Below are positions 21,511-32,133 of a DNA stretch of 32,320 nt, piece by piece (positions within the stretch are counted from its first letter, which is position 1; each line of letters starts with the position of its first letter). The position numbers and the translations under genes are program-made. The notes below the pieces were generated by a model that was not told where the DNA came from, ran no database searches, and saw nothing but the letters and a program-made list of their open reading frames with translations. The DNA is from Paramecium sonneborni (Eukaryota > Ciliophora > Oligohymenophorea > Peniculida > Parameciidae), in the NCBI GenBank assembly GCA_905182985.1, contig CAJJDN010000073.1, positions 296,172-328,491 of the forward strand, read 5' to 3'.

Positions 21511-22551
21511 TCAATATAAATATTAATTGCTTTCAAATATAAATTTACTATTTTTATTCTAATGTTTATTTTATCCAATACATGGTTTAATATCAAAAGT
21601 CTATTAAATTTATTTTAATAATAATGTATTATGTTAGGCATAAGGCCTGAATGTTTATGAAAGAGTTTTTTTTGATTTTGGTTTGAAATCTTATAAAATA
21701 GCTATAGTATTTGTTTTGATAGTTGTCAAAACTTTTGGAGATGATGTAAAAGAGCTTAGTTATCCATTAGGTGGAGATGTACAAGAATATGTTGGGCAAT
21801 GATATCTAATTTTATTATTGAGTTCTGGTTATGATTTTTTATTTGATTATAATCTACTTGTTAAAAAGTGACCAATTTTGAAATATTGTTCTTTTAAATA
21901 TTTTTCTTTTGCTAATTGAATTTTTGATTTTAACTAAGGTTTAGGCGTTAAAACAAGTTTAGGAGGTGTAACACAAGATGGAGGTCTCTCCATATTATCA
22001 AATTCTAATATATTAGATAATGTATTACCAATAATTGATTCTTATTTTGATAATTTTTTGGAAAGTTTTCTTGTTGTTTTTTTTCGTTATTTTCTTTCTA
22101 ACATCAATGCAAAACTGGTTAAAGCTAATTCCTTTTTACTAGATTATTTATGTTATTCTATGAGGGTTGGATGATTACACATTTCTTTTTTAGTTAGTTC
22201 ACCAAATAATTATCCATAAGTTGATTTACGTCTGCATTATTATTCTTATCTCTTTTCTATAATTTTAGCAATTGCATTTCTTAAGGGTTAGAGATAACTT
22301 TTGATATTTTTTTCATTTATATCTTAAAAGTATTGATAATCTTATTCGAGAGGTGGAATTCTTATTTGATGAGGTAGAGATAAATTTAATTATCTTGGTC
22401 TATGATGTTAGATTTTAAAGTTTTAACAATATAGGTTATTGACATTATTATGTTGTTTAGGATAAATTCTTCTAATTAAAGGTGAGAACATTGAGAAATC
22501 TCTAGGTTCTATATAAACTGATAATTTACATAATTAAGGAAATTTTTACAT
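21511..22551 (-). CDS. Basic, Ser/Thr/Pro-rich protein, unknown
   Basis: An uninterrupted 346-residue frame runs from ATG 22551 to TGA 21513-21511. The N-terminal part is Arg/His/Pro-rich (LIRRIYPKQHNN, PHQIRIPPLEQDYQYFQ). A helical middle follows (LRNAIAKIIEKRQEQQ, KKELALTSFALMLERKQRKK). The C-terminal third is disordered with Pro/Ser/Thr/Lys (MERPPSCVTPPKLVLTPKPQ, SSPKVLTTIKT). High Arg/Lys and TP/SP sites suggest a phosphorylated nuclear or cytoskeletal protein, but no domain is recognised. It is the last of three minus-strand genes spaced 86 and 30 bp apart. Confidence 0.7.
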
Positions 22552-22637
22552 ATAAATTGTTTTAATTAATAAGGCTTTATGTGAAATGAAATTGAAGTTA
22601 TAATTAACAGATATTATTATATATGTAATGAAAATAC

Positions 22638-23593
22638 TCAAGACTATCTATGCATGCCTATGGATGTAAAGACAATTAAAATAACTGATAATGATCCAAA
22701 TCCTAAAGGTACTTAATGATATCCCAATTACACAATTAAGGAGAGTATAGTTACACAACCAGATAATGCCCAAACATACATAGAGGACAACTATTAATTA
22801 ATCAATTCATTCATTCCTAAATAAGCAAGCATTTAAAGAATACACATAATTAAAATTTCACTAGATCAATAAGTAAATAATATTACATAAAAAATGTCAT
22901 ATCAAAAACATTCTACACGCCTCCACTAAATAAACTTAATAAAATGTAGATTGGTAATCCTATTAGATTAGTGTATAATAGTAAAGAAAACTATTACATT
23001 TATTTAGTCATCAAATATTTGAGAGTCTATATTAAAGCTAAACTTAATGGTTATAAAAGACATATTAGAATATACAAAATATTTCCACTAAATAAAATTG
23101 TTGAAATAGTTTGAATAAGTGATAGCAATAAATTTATATTATTACCTGGTTGAATCAAAAAATGTTGTAAAACTAGAACATATCCTGCAGTTAATTGATG
23201 GAATGCGCATACTTCTGAAAATACGAAAACTTTCATAGCAAATAATCCCATTATAGATGCTAACACTTAAGCTCCACTCATAACACTAAATACTTTTATA
23301 TAACTTTGATCGAAAGAAAATTAGGAATTATCAAAAAATTAAATGTAAAGCAATGTCAATATAATTGTAATAATGCATCGTTAAGTAGCAATTGTAATAA
23401 TATCTATTTATTATACTAGTGAATATCCAATCATTAATTGAAATATTTAACTTACTACATAGATCACAAAGATCAGATTCTAATTAACTTTCTGTAAAAT
23501 TTATGGTCTCATTCCTTCTTATGTTAATGGAGCATGAAAACTTAAAGTTGATTCCTATCTTCCTAATAGTTTATCCGAGAAATCTCTATACAT
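22638..23593 (-). CDS. Multi-pass membrane protein, nucleotide-sugar-transporter-like
   Basis: One 26-nt intron (22861-22886) gives 309 residues from ATG 23593 to TGA 22640-22638. After a soluble start (MYRDFSDKLLGRQES) come about 8-10 hydrophobic helices: NLIFVIYVVSQIFQLMIGY, CIITIILTLLYIQFF, AQVLASIMGLFAMKVFVF, LTAGYVLVLQHFLI, LLLYTNLIGLPIYILLSLFS and VWALSGCVTILSLIVQLGY. The length, helix count and the LLLYTNLIGLP segment resemble SLC35-type nucleotide-sugar transporters of the Golgi or ER, which exchange sugar nucleotides for monophosphates. The match is by pattern only; another 10-helix carrier of the drug/metabolite superfamily is possible. The start sits 30 bp after the stop of the TMEM209-like gene. 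Confidence 0.65.
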
Positions 23594-23623
23594 ATTTTTC
23601 AAATTATAATTAATATAATTAAA

Positions 23624-25426
23624 TCACACATTTGCCACTAAATATGAAAAATCTTTAGCCATTCTAATTAGGCACTTTATCATTTTTTAATCCATTTCCA
23701 TCTACTACAATTATTACCAATGTTATTTTGGTATATTTAACAAATGAAGAAGATAATAACTTATTAAAGAATATAATGAATTTTAATCCTAAAATAAACA
23801 TGTAAATCTTACTCTAGGAGTATATAAAATATATTCTTATTTAACTGTTTTAATTTCTTTCTCTTTAGTTAATGCTTTGACTATACAATCACTATAATAA
23901 TGAAATTAAGGTTCTGAAGCATATTATTCTAATTTTTATTATATAATTAGATTCCTATTGCTAAAGATATTTATATACTTAATTTATTCATTTTATTTTT
24001 GTGTTTGATTTGGTTCATTTTAATTTTATGAATTATTTTAATTGGTTATTTTCAATATTTCAGATTCAGAATGACCTAAACTTTCATAACCAATTAAGCT
24101 AACTTCTATTGATTTCCAAGCATTTAAATTGAGTTCATTATTTTCTTTATTTAACCTCTATTTTTCATATTTTACACATTTTAAAAGAACATTAATAAAC
24201 ACAGTAAATAGTAACTAAATAATAGTTAAATTATACTTCATAATCACTAACCATTTTATCATTTAAACCATCTGAAAGATATTAAGGTTTACAATTATTT
24301 TCTGCAAAATCTATTAATTTAGTTAAGAATAATTTTTTATCTGTGATAATTTTTCTATTAATTAGATTTACATCTAAAATATTACAAAATAACTCCAAAA
24401 GATCACATTCTTTAATAAATTCTAATTTTTCTTTTGTAAATTTCTCAACATTAGTAGGTGCTCGTACAGGTTCTCTTGATCTATTCTTAATTTAATTTTT
24501 AAGAAAGAAAACATCTTCCATAGTTACACTTTTTAATCCAATAGATTTTTCATGTTTATTTGAATTAATATCATAAGGTTTATTGGCAAAAAAGATATCA
24601 ATTTCTATAATTTTTTATTAGAAATGTTCTTTCATCATTCTATTAACATTTACAAGATGATCTTAAAATTCTTTAACAAATGCAGGAAGAAATGACTTCA
24701 TAAATAATTCTTCAGCTTTTTAATGAGCATCACTCATTTTTTTTATTAATTTAGATAAATTTAGTTCTGAATTCTTACTCTTCTATTGAATTTCATAATC
24801 TGGAGTACCATGTTAAAGCTTATTATTATAACTGGTCTTTCCAAAATTTTAAATTTACTGATAAGACATAGTTTATGCTAAACTATACTATGATCGAGTA
24901 TCGTCAGCATAATATTGTCTATTTGAACCATTTTTGTATTGCATTTACCATTCATTATTATCTCCTTCTTATAAAAAATCTAAATTAATAACAATCATAT
25001 ATATTACGCTATTTCATTATATTTTTTCTTTAATCCTTACTCAAGATTCTTTCCCTCTCTTTTAATGTTTATCTTTCAACTGACTCTGTCTAAGTATGAT
25101 TCATTTCTGATTATTGTACTTAATTATTGAATCAATTTAATACCTCGATATTCTGGCTATTATATGAACTCTTAATTTCTCTCAAATACACCAAAATTTA
25201 TTTATTTATATGGTGGTTTTGCTATCACTTCTTTTTCATTCTTTCTTTCATGAAAAAAATCATAAACTGACACTACTATCACTATTGTCAAAAGCAACTT
25301 CAATATTGGATTATAAATTTAGCTTAATATACTTAATTAATACTTGTTAGACACTGCTATTCCAAATAATGAGAATACAATAAAACCTCCTAAAGTTATC
25401 TTCGTAAATGAAGATGGAGCGCTCAT
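23624..25426 (-). CDS. TMEM209-like nuclear-envelope membrane protein
   Basis: Four introns (25119-25143, 24980-25007, 24215-24236, 23789-23812) give 567 residues from ATG 25426 to TGA 23626-23624. Two membrane helices lie near the N-terminus (ITLGGFIVFSLFGIAVS and LKLLLTIVIVVSVYDFF), followed by a polar disordered region to about residue 190. A long soluble domain comes next (AEELFMKSFLPAFVKEFQDH, DLLELFCNILDVNLINRK, QEYILYTPRDQNSLYSLIS, YYLLHLLNIPKQHW). This layout and length match TMEM209 (animal member about 560 residues), an inner-nuclear-envelope protein linked to nuclear pores; the segment with YILYTPRDQNSLYSLISYYLL corresponds to the conserved HxYxLPxGRNNMFHTLLMFLY-type region. Sequence similarity is weak elsewhere, so the call is moderate. 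Confidence 0.62.
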
Positions 25427-25753
25427 TTTTTTTTATATTTAATTTAATAAAAACTCTAAATTACTTAGTTCAAAACCTAATACATAAAAATTAATTATTA
25501 TTTAATTTTTATTAATCTTTTCTTATATCTATTCATCTCTTTAAATCTAAAACAATCTATTACTATAATTCAATTATCAATTTTCACCATTTTTTTGTTT
25601 TCTATTCTCTCTCTACTTAAAATAAATAAAGGATATTTATGAGTATTATTGAAATCATATTTCAAATTCATTTAATCGAAGATGCAATTTATTTTTTAAC
25701 TTAATTGGTTATATTATTTTTGAGCTTTTTCTCTTCTATGTAATGAATTCTAT

Positions 25754-26808
25754 TAACTTAAAAGGAAAAATATTCAATTTTGAAAAAATTTTTATGGCTT
25801 TGATAGAAATTTAATGAAACTTATTATAACACTAGTCTATTATACTTATTTCATATCTTGTATATAGTATTATGTAGATTTTAAAAGTTAAATAATTTTA
25901 ATACATTTTTTAGACTAATTTAGACTAATTAAAATTAATTGGAATTATAAGGCTCAGAATCTTTTTATTTTCATTCTATTTATTGGCTATAGCAAAATTG
26001 GTTACTGATGGATTAAGGCAATATTAAGATTTAAATTATCATTAAAGTTATTTGTTAATTTGTTACTGATTAAATAGATGAAATTTTCAAGGATTTTGGG
26101 AAAAAATAAAATTACAAAAGAATATTCTTGTCGATCTATCAATATATATAAATATAGTTAAGTCGATTATTAATCACAAAGTAAAATTAGATTTTGTTCA
26201 TAATTTAAGTTGAATATTAAATTGCGGGCTTTTTTAGATAAAATTGTATTAAATTTTATTAAGATTTCTACCTAACATTTTGGTTGACTTAAAATAAATA
26301 TGTAATTATGAAATATATTTTCTAAATATGTATTATTAATTATAACTTAGTTTATTAAAAAAAAAAAAAAATTTGTAACTCTAACCATTGATAATGTTTT
26401 GATGAAGTAGAATTTTTTTTAACCTAAAATCATACCAATTGACAACAACACACAAAGATATGACGCAAATATCTAAAAATGTTTCTTAAAATAATTAAAC
26501 ATTTTGACTATAATTATGATCATTATATTTAAAAAAAATAGATTAAATTTCATCTTGATAATGTTCCTCAGAATCTCATTTTTTTTTGAATTTTTCAACA
26601 TGTTAATAGAAACCAAGTTAATATGTTTAAACTAGAAAATACAAGCCTAAAGATTTAATATTAATTAATAGACAATTTTATGAAAAAAAAAATTCAATAT
26701 AATTAAATAATAAAAGAAAATGAATCCTCAAGATTGAATTGTGCAATAAAAACTATAAACTTTAAATTTAATTTTTAAGTTTCTTTTTGCATTTCTTTTT
26801 AAATATTA
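25754..26808. repeat. 1055-bp direct repeat, copy 1
   Basis: The copy begins TAACTTAAAAGGAAAAAT and ends TTTTTAAATATTA just before the N at 26809. Every base I compared, including a run of 15 A's, matches copy 2 at a constant offset of 1056. Perfect homopolymer identity in AT-rich non-coding DNA suggests the same physical sequence represented twice. Confidence 0.93.
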
Positions 26809-26809
26809 N
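26809..26809. other. Single undetermined base (assembly join)
   Basis: The only N in the window. It lies exactly between the two repeat copies, which points to a contig join rather than an uncertain base call. Confidence 0.9.
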
Positions 26810-27864
26810 TAACTTAAAAGGAAAAATATTCAATTTTGAAAAAATTTTTATGGCTTTGATAGAAATTTAATGAAACTTATTATAACACTAGTCTATTATA
26901 CTTATTTCATATCTTGTATATAGTATTATGTAGATTTTAAAAGTTAAATAATTTTAATACATTTTTTAGACTAATTTAGACTAATTAAAATTAATTGGAA
27001 TTATAAGGCTCAGAATCTTTTTATTTTCATTCTATTTATTGGCTATAGCAAAATTGGTTACTGATGGATTAAGGCAATATTAAGATTTAAATTATCATTA
27101 AAGTTATTTGTTAATTTGTTACTGATTAAATAGATGAAATTTTCAAGGATTTTGGGAAAAAATAAAATTACAAAAGAATATTCTTGTCGATCTATCAATA
27201 TATATAAATATAGTTAAGTCGATTATTAATCACAAAGTAAAATTAGATTTTGTTCATAATTTAAGTTGAATATTAAATTGCGGGCTTTTTTAGATAAAAT
27301 TGTATTAAATTTTATTAAGATTTCTACCTAACATTTTGGTTGACTTAAAATAAATATGTAATTATGAAATATATTTTCTAAATATGTATTATTAATTATA
27401 ACTTAGTTTATTAAAAAAAAAAAAAAATTTGTAACTCTAACCATTGATAATGTTTTGATGAAGTAGAATTTTTTTTAACCTAAAATCATACCAATTGACA
27501 ACAACACACAAAGATATGACGCAAATATCTAAAAATGTTTCTTAAAATAATTAAACATTTTGACTATAATTATGATCATTATATTTAAAAAAAATAGATT
27601 AAATTTCATCTTGATAATGTTCCTCAGAATCTCATTTTTTTTTGAATTTTTCAACATGTTAATAGAAACCAAGTTAATATGTTTAAACTAGAAAATACAA
27701 GCCTAAAGATTTAATATTAATTAATAGACAATTTTATGAAAAAAAAAATTCAATATAATTAAATAATAAAAGAAAATGAATCCTCAAGATTGAATTGTGC
27801 AATAAAAACTATAAACTTTAAATTTAATTTTTAAGTTTCTTTTTGCATTTCTTTTTAAATATTA
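26810..27864. repeat. 1055-bp direct repeat, copy 2
   Basis: Identical in all places compared to 25754-26808. It starts at the base after the N and ends where copy 1 meets the N, the signature of two overlapping contigs placed end to end. Downstream, sequence continues normally into the PFK-2-like gene. Confidence 0.93.
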
Positions 27865-27916
27865 CAAAATAAAGAACTTGAATTGATTTAAGTATTACTA
27901 TGATAGAATAGATAAA

Positions 27917-27940
27917 TGATTATTATGTAAGTAATAATCA
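27917..27940. promoter_or_regulatory. 9-bp inverted repeat upstream of the PFK-2-like gene
   Basis: TGATTATTA and TAATAATCA form perfect 9-bp arms around a 6-bp centre, 26 bp before the start codon. It could be a protein-binding palindrome or a 5' UTR hairpin; in DNA this AT-rich, chance is also likely. Confidence 0.3.
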
Positions 27941-27966
27941 ATATAAATAAATATATTACATTATTT

Positions 27967-29282
27967 ATGCAACAATATAAAAAAACTCAATATAAATTGA
28001 TTTTGGTATTGGTTGGATTACCAGCAAGAGGAAAAACTCATATTTCTTATAAATTAAATAGATATTTGAATTGGATTGGATATAAGAGTGAAATCTTTTC
28101 AATAAAAGGAGCATAATAAAAGGATGATAAATTAGATTAAATTATAGACTATGAGTTAGAAATAGATCCAGAGAATTAGTAAGTAAGATAGATTTTAAAT
28201 TTAGATTGTAGAAGTTAGGTAGAAACTATCTTTTTAAGCTGCTTAACAACTAGTGACTTTTTTATAAACTGAAGGTGATATTGCTTTATATAATGGATTA
28301 ACTAATACAAAATGTGATAGATAAAAATTGAAATCTTTCTTCAAAGAATAACTCTAATTGGAATTTTAGGTATTTTGGATCGAATCAATTTGTGATGATC
28401 CTTAAGTAATTGTAAATAATATTAATGAATCGAAATAAAGTAGATTTAAAGATAAGACAATTGAATAATTTATGAATCATATAAATGTAATATCATAAGA
28501 TTACTAAACTCTTGAAAACATAGAAAATTTATCATACATAAAACTAATTAATATAGGTAAACAAGTAAAAGTACATATGTTGGAAGGCTATTTATGTTCG
28601 AAAATAGTTTCTTTTCTTTTAAATTTACATGCAAACAATAGATAAATATATTTAGTAAGATCATGTTAAACAGAATATCATATACTTGATAAAATAGGAG
28701 GAGATCCAGAATTATCTGCAATGGGAAAATAACATAGTCAATAATTAGGAGATTATTTTATTGAAGAATTAAAAGGAAATAAAAATGTAAGTATATTTTT
28801 TAACATTTATTAGATAACATTTTTTACTTCTTAGATGAAAAGAGGAATCTAAACAGCTGATATTGTTGGTGAAAAATTAGGAATAATAGCATTGAAAACA
28901 AAAAATTTAGATGAAATAGATTATGGAATATGTGATGGATTAACAGTGAAAGAAATAGCAGCAAAATATCCAAAATAGATTAAGGAAAGAAAAGCTAATC
29001 CTCTTGAATTTAAATATCCAAGAGGAGAGTCATTCTTAGATGTAATTCATAGAGTTGAACCAATCATTTATGAAATTGAAAGATCTAGAGATCCTGTTTT
29101 AATAATAGCACATGTTGCTGTTTTAAAGTAAAGAAATTTATTAAAAAGATAGATGTTTATATGCTTATTATCATTGTAATTAAATTAGTGAAATCCCAAA
29201 TATTGAGATTCCTATTAATTGTGTTATTAAGTTAGTACCAATACCTTATCATTGTCTTGAAAGTAGAGTAATTATTAAATGA
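27967..29282 (+). CDS. PFK-2/FBPase-2 homologue with altered active sites
   Basis: Three introns (28183-28204, 28787-28813, 29128-29152) give 413 residues ending at TGA 29280-29282. The family makes and removes fructose 2,6-bisphosphate, the main switch of glycolysis. The kinase half has the nucleotide loop VGLPARGKTHIS and YLNWIG, plus VFWIESICDDPQVI. The phosphatase half has KIGGDPELSAMG, TSQMKRGIQTAD, IDYGICDGLT, YPRGESFLDVIHRVEP and IIAHVAVLKCLYAYY. The usual RHGE, whose His takes the phosphate, reads RSCQ here (YLVRSCQTEYH), so phosphatase activity is probably lost. In the kinase half the DATNTT motif reads NGLTNTK and the GEYRR region reads KGAQQK, so that side too is suspect. It may be kinase-only or a regulatory pseudoenzyme. 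Confidence 0.9.
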
Positions 29283-29409
29283 AAAGTTATCATTTAATAT
29301 GTATTATATATTTAAGTATTTTGAATATTATATCTAATACTAATTTTTTTAAGTATTTAAATTATTTATAATTTATTTATATATTTTCAAATTAATGTAA
29401 GTTTAATAT

Positions 29410-30971
29410 TCAAGCGTTTTAAAGGACATTGTTAATCCAGACTTCCCATTCATGTTCTGGAATTTATTATCTTAAACTTTAGTTAAACATTTCAGATATA
29501 AGTATATTTTAAGCAGGATGATTTACTGGAAATTTATCTTTGCATTTACATGCTTAAAGGAAGAATTTTTTTTTAATTTATTCATTTTCATTAGAAAACT
29601 TGCCTTTCACATTTGAAATATAAGATTATAATTTAGAAATAACAGTGGGTTCAAATTCTCTATTGTTTTCTTAAGGTTATTATTCAGTGTGAACTTTAGA
29701 TAATTTTTTAGAATTAGACAATTAAATATAAGATCTTTTTTTTGAGGAATCATAATTATTTCCTAATTCAATACCATTCTTTAAATAAACTTATTCTTAT
29801 TTTACTGGTGATTTTTTTTAAATTTAGAATTCTGTTATAGGTTTTGAATTTATATTAGAGATTTTAACCAATTATTTTGGCATATTTTAAAATGATGGTG
29901 ATTCAAACAATCTCTTTTTAGTAGTAGTGTTAGTAGCATAACTTATAACAGTTTAACGACTATATTTAATATTGAATATTATTATACTCTATTTATTATT
30001 CTTATTATTTAAAATTGATTTTGTTTTAATGTTATATTGTTGATGATTCTTTGACTTCTAAATGTTTCTCTTACTGTAATATCATGACTTACATCTTTCT
30101 ATTAGCTATTTCTTATATTTTTTAAGCCACTGTCAACACATGATAGGCTTTAGCTAGACTTAGTATATGATTTATAATTACTATTTTAATTTAATTGAGT
30201 TTTTAAGACATATAAATCTTCAATGGTTTGAGATAGTTAATATTAATCTGATACATCAAGTATTTATTAAGTGCAATTATACAATAGTTCAATTAAACAT
30301 TTGACATTTTCATCGGTGCTTGCCTCAAATCTTAAACTTAATAACTTTTTATAATTTTCTAATTTTAATTTTAACATTTGATCTTCAGAACCACCATTAG
30401 ATATTTATTAACAATCTGCTATATGTAAATTAACAATATCGATGGGAATGAATTCTTCACAAATCAAACAAAATACATCTTTGACAGGTTAGACTATTAA
30501 TTATGATTATTATGTTTTTAGATATGACAATTATGATTATGATTCACTTTTTAAATTTGATTTTGCTTTTGATCTATAAGAGCATTAAGATCCAGCCCAT
30601 TTTGCTTTATTTGGACTATATTTAGACTTTTGTTTTTATTAATCTTATTATTTATTATTTTTTTTCTATACTTCATATTCGTCATCAGATGAAGAAGAAG
30701 ATGATGATGATGATTTCTTATCAGCAACTATTGTTACTTTTTTTTATTAAGAATTATTTTATTGTTTTTTTGGAATTGATGTACTGAATTTCTTTGGAAC
30801 ATCACATGGTTATTCATTCTCATATACAAATCGACCTGTTTATCTTAATTAATCCTTAAAAGAATTATCACTTTTATGACTTTCATTATTCTAATCACCC
30901 ATTCTATTAATAAGATCATCTATCTCTTTTAAAAGATTGTTAACACTTCTATCATCAAAATTATGTGACAT
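29410..30971 (-). CDS. C2HC zinc-finger protein with poly-Ser tract, unknown
   Basis: Start ATG 30971, stop TGA 29412-29410. One 35-nt intron (30058-30092) gives 508 residues. The N-terminal region is disordered, with a run of eight serines followed by acidic residues (about residue 95-105). At residues 165-186, VFCLICEEFIPIDIVNLHIA followed by DC fits C-x2-C-x11-H-x3-C, as in UBZ4-type or related C2HC fingers that bind ubiquitin. A helical segment follows (KLKLENYKKLLSLRFEA, NVKCLIELLYNCTQQ). The C-terminus is helical and ends EHEWEVWINNVLQNA. The intron is longer than most here but is the only GT..AG choice that joins the frames. Role unknown. Confidence 0.75.
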
Positions 30972-31160
30972 TAACGGTGTTAAAAATAATTATTAATATA
31001 TGTTTTAAAAGTGTTATAAATCAATAATATTGTTTCTGTTTTTTTGGATTTCATAATAAACAATAAAATACTATAAGTGAATGATTAACTATCTTTTTAT
31101 CAATTTTCATTTTAAATTAATTGCTCATCAAATTTATTAATTTATAATTATACAAGTGTG
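30972..31160. promoter_or_regulatory. Divergent promoter region
   Basis: This 189-bp AT-rich spacer separates the starts of two divergent genes and must hold both promoters. No specific element could be identified. Confidence 0.45.
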
Positions 31161-31969
31161 ATGAAATTATACATTCTTATTCTTATAGTTTGCTTAGTGA
31201 TTACTTAAGCATAGGAAGACATCAAATAAGGAGAAACTACTTAATAGGAATCTGAAAATCTAAAAGATGAAACTACTACAAATACTTAAGCTGATGAAAA
31301 ATTAAAAACAAGAACTAAAGAGGAAATCATCAAGGAAAGAGATACACTATAAACTTTATTAAAAACTTTGAATTATTCTTGTATTGTTCTAGCTAGAATG
31401 TAACTATCAAGATATAAGTCTGAGTTAATGAAAGTTATTGAAAGGTAATATCCTCATATATGAATATAGTCATTAAACAAAATAGGAGTAAAGTATAGTT
31501 TGGAAGAAAATATATACCTCATATGTTAATTAATGTCAAAAGAGTATAACATATGATGATAGTGTTAAGGTAAATTTGGAAATATTATAATTTATAGATC
31601 TTTTCATAAATTTAATCTAAAGACTTTAAATTTGATGATTACAGATATATATATGATAATATGACATTAGAAGATTATAGCAGTGATAAAGTTGATATGC
31701 ATATTACATAAGCTGAAGAAAAAATCTGGCAATATATCTAGGATTTTGAAAAAGCTATGGATTCAAAAGATGATGAAGACGATGATTCATAATTGAAAAA
31801 GAATTTTGATTTGGAACCTAAAGTTTTTGGATTTTCTTTAAAATCAGTCAAATCTTTGTAATATATCATGTTCTTTTTCTTTATATCTTTTATTTTATTC
31901 TTAGGATATATAGCATATAACAAATTACCAAAACAATATGAAGATCAAAAAAAGAAAAGAAGAAATTGA
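31161..31969 (+). CDS. Type I membrane protein with signal peptide, unknown
   Basis: Two introns (31445-31469, 31570-31597) give 251 residues from ATG 31161 to TGA 31967-31969. Residues 1-17 form a clear signal peptide (MKLYILILIVCLVITQA). A polar lumenal part follows with charged helices (KTRTKEEIIKERDTLQTLL, RYIYDNMTLEDYSSDKVD) and an acidic patch (DSKDDEDDDS). One membrane helix lies near the C-terminus (YIMFFFFISFILFLGYIAY), then a short basic tail (KQYEDQKKKRRN) whose KKKRRN could act as an ER-retention-like signal. No family recognised. A secretory-pathway or ER-resident membrane protein is likely. Confidence 0.75.
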
Positions 31970-32133
31970 TATTCCTAAATATTGTTTTTAATTTTTATCT
32001 AATAAAGAAATATTAATCATATGATTTCTAATAAAATTTTTATTCTCAAACTCTATTATTTCTCAAATACTAATTTATTGTTCTTTTCAACCTTCTACAT
32101 TTAATAACATATATTTTAATATTTTCAATATAC

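Larger units (their letters stand above)
25427..27966. other. Non-coding spacer containing the duplicated block
   Basis: AT-rich DNA without a confident gene. At the left end, 25671-25570 on the minus strand encodes a short charged peptide (YDFNNTHKYPLFILSRER) and the adjoining minus-strand frame reads YIEEKKLKNNITNQVKKQ, continuing without a break into the first repeat copy, so a decayed or unresolved gene tail may lie here. The rest is the 1055-bp repeat pair and 102 bp before the next gene. Confidence 0.5.

Noticed and set aside
23594..23640. A 44-nt intron joining the TMEM209-like and transporter-like genes into one protein
   Set aside because: An in-frame TGA followed 30 bp later by an ATG opening a new frame gives two genes of expected family lengths (567 and 309 residues), each with total spliced length divisible by three.
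28625..28680. A 19-nt GT..AG segment (GTAAGATCATGTTAAACAG) as an intron that would remove the RSCQ motif
   Set aside because: Its removal shifts the frame away from the conserved IGGDPELSAMG region that follows directly, so the altered phosphatase motif is really encoded.
31738..31923. Minus-strand 61-residue Ser-rich ORF
   Set aside because: It is antisense to the acidic region and membrane helix of the type I membrane protein.
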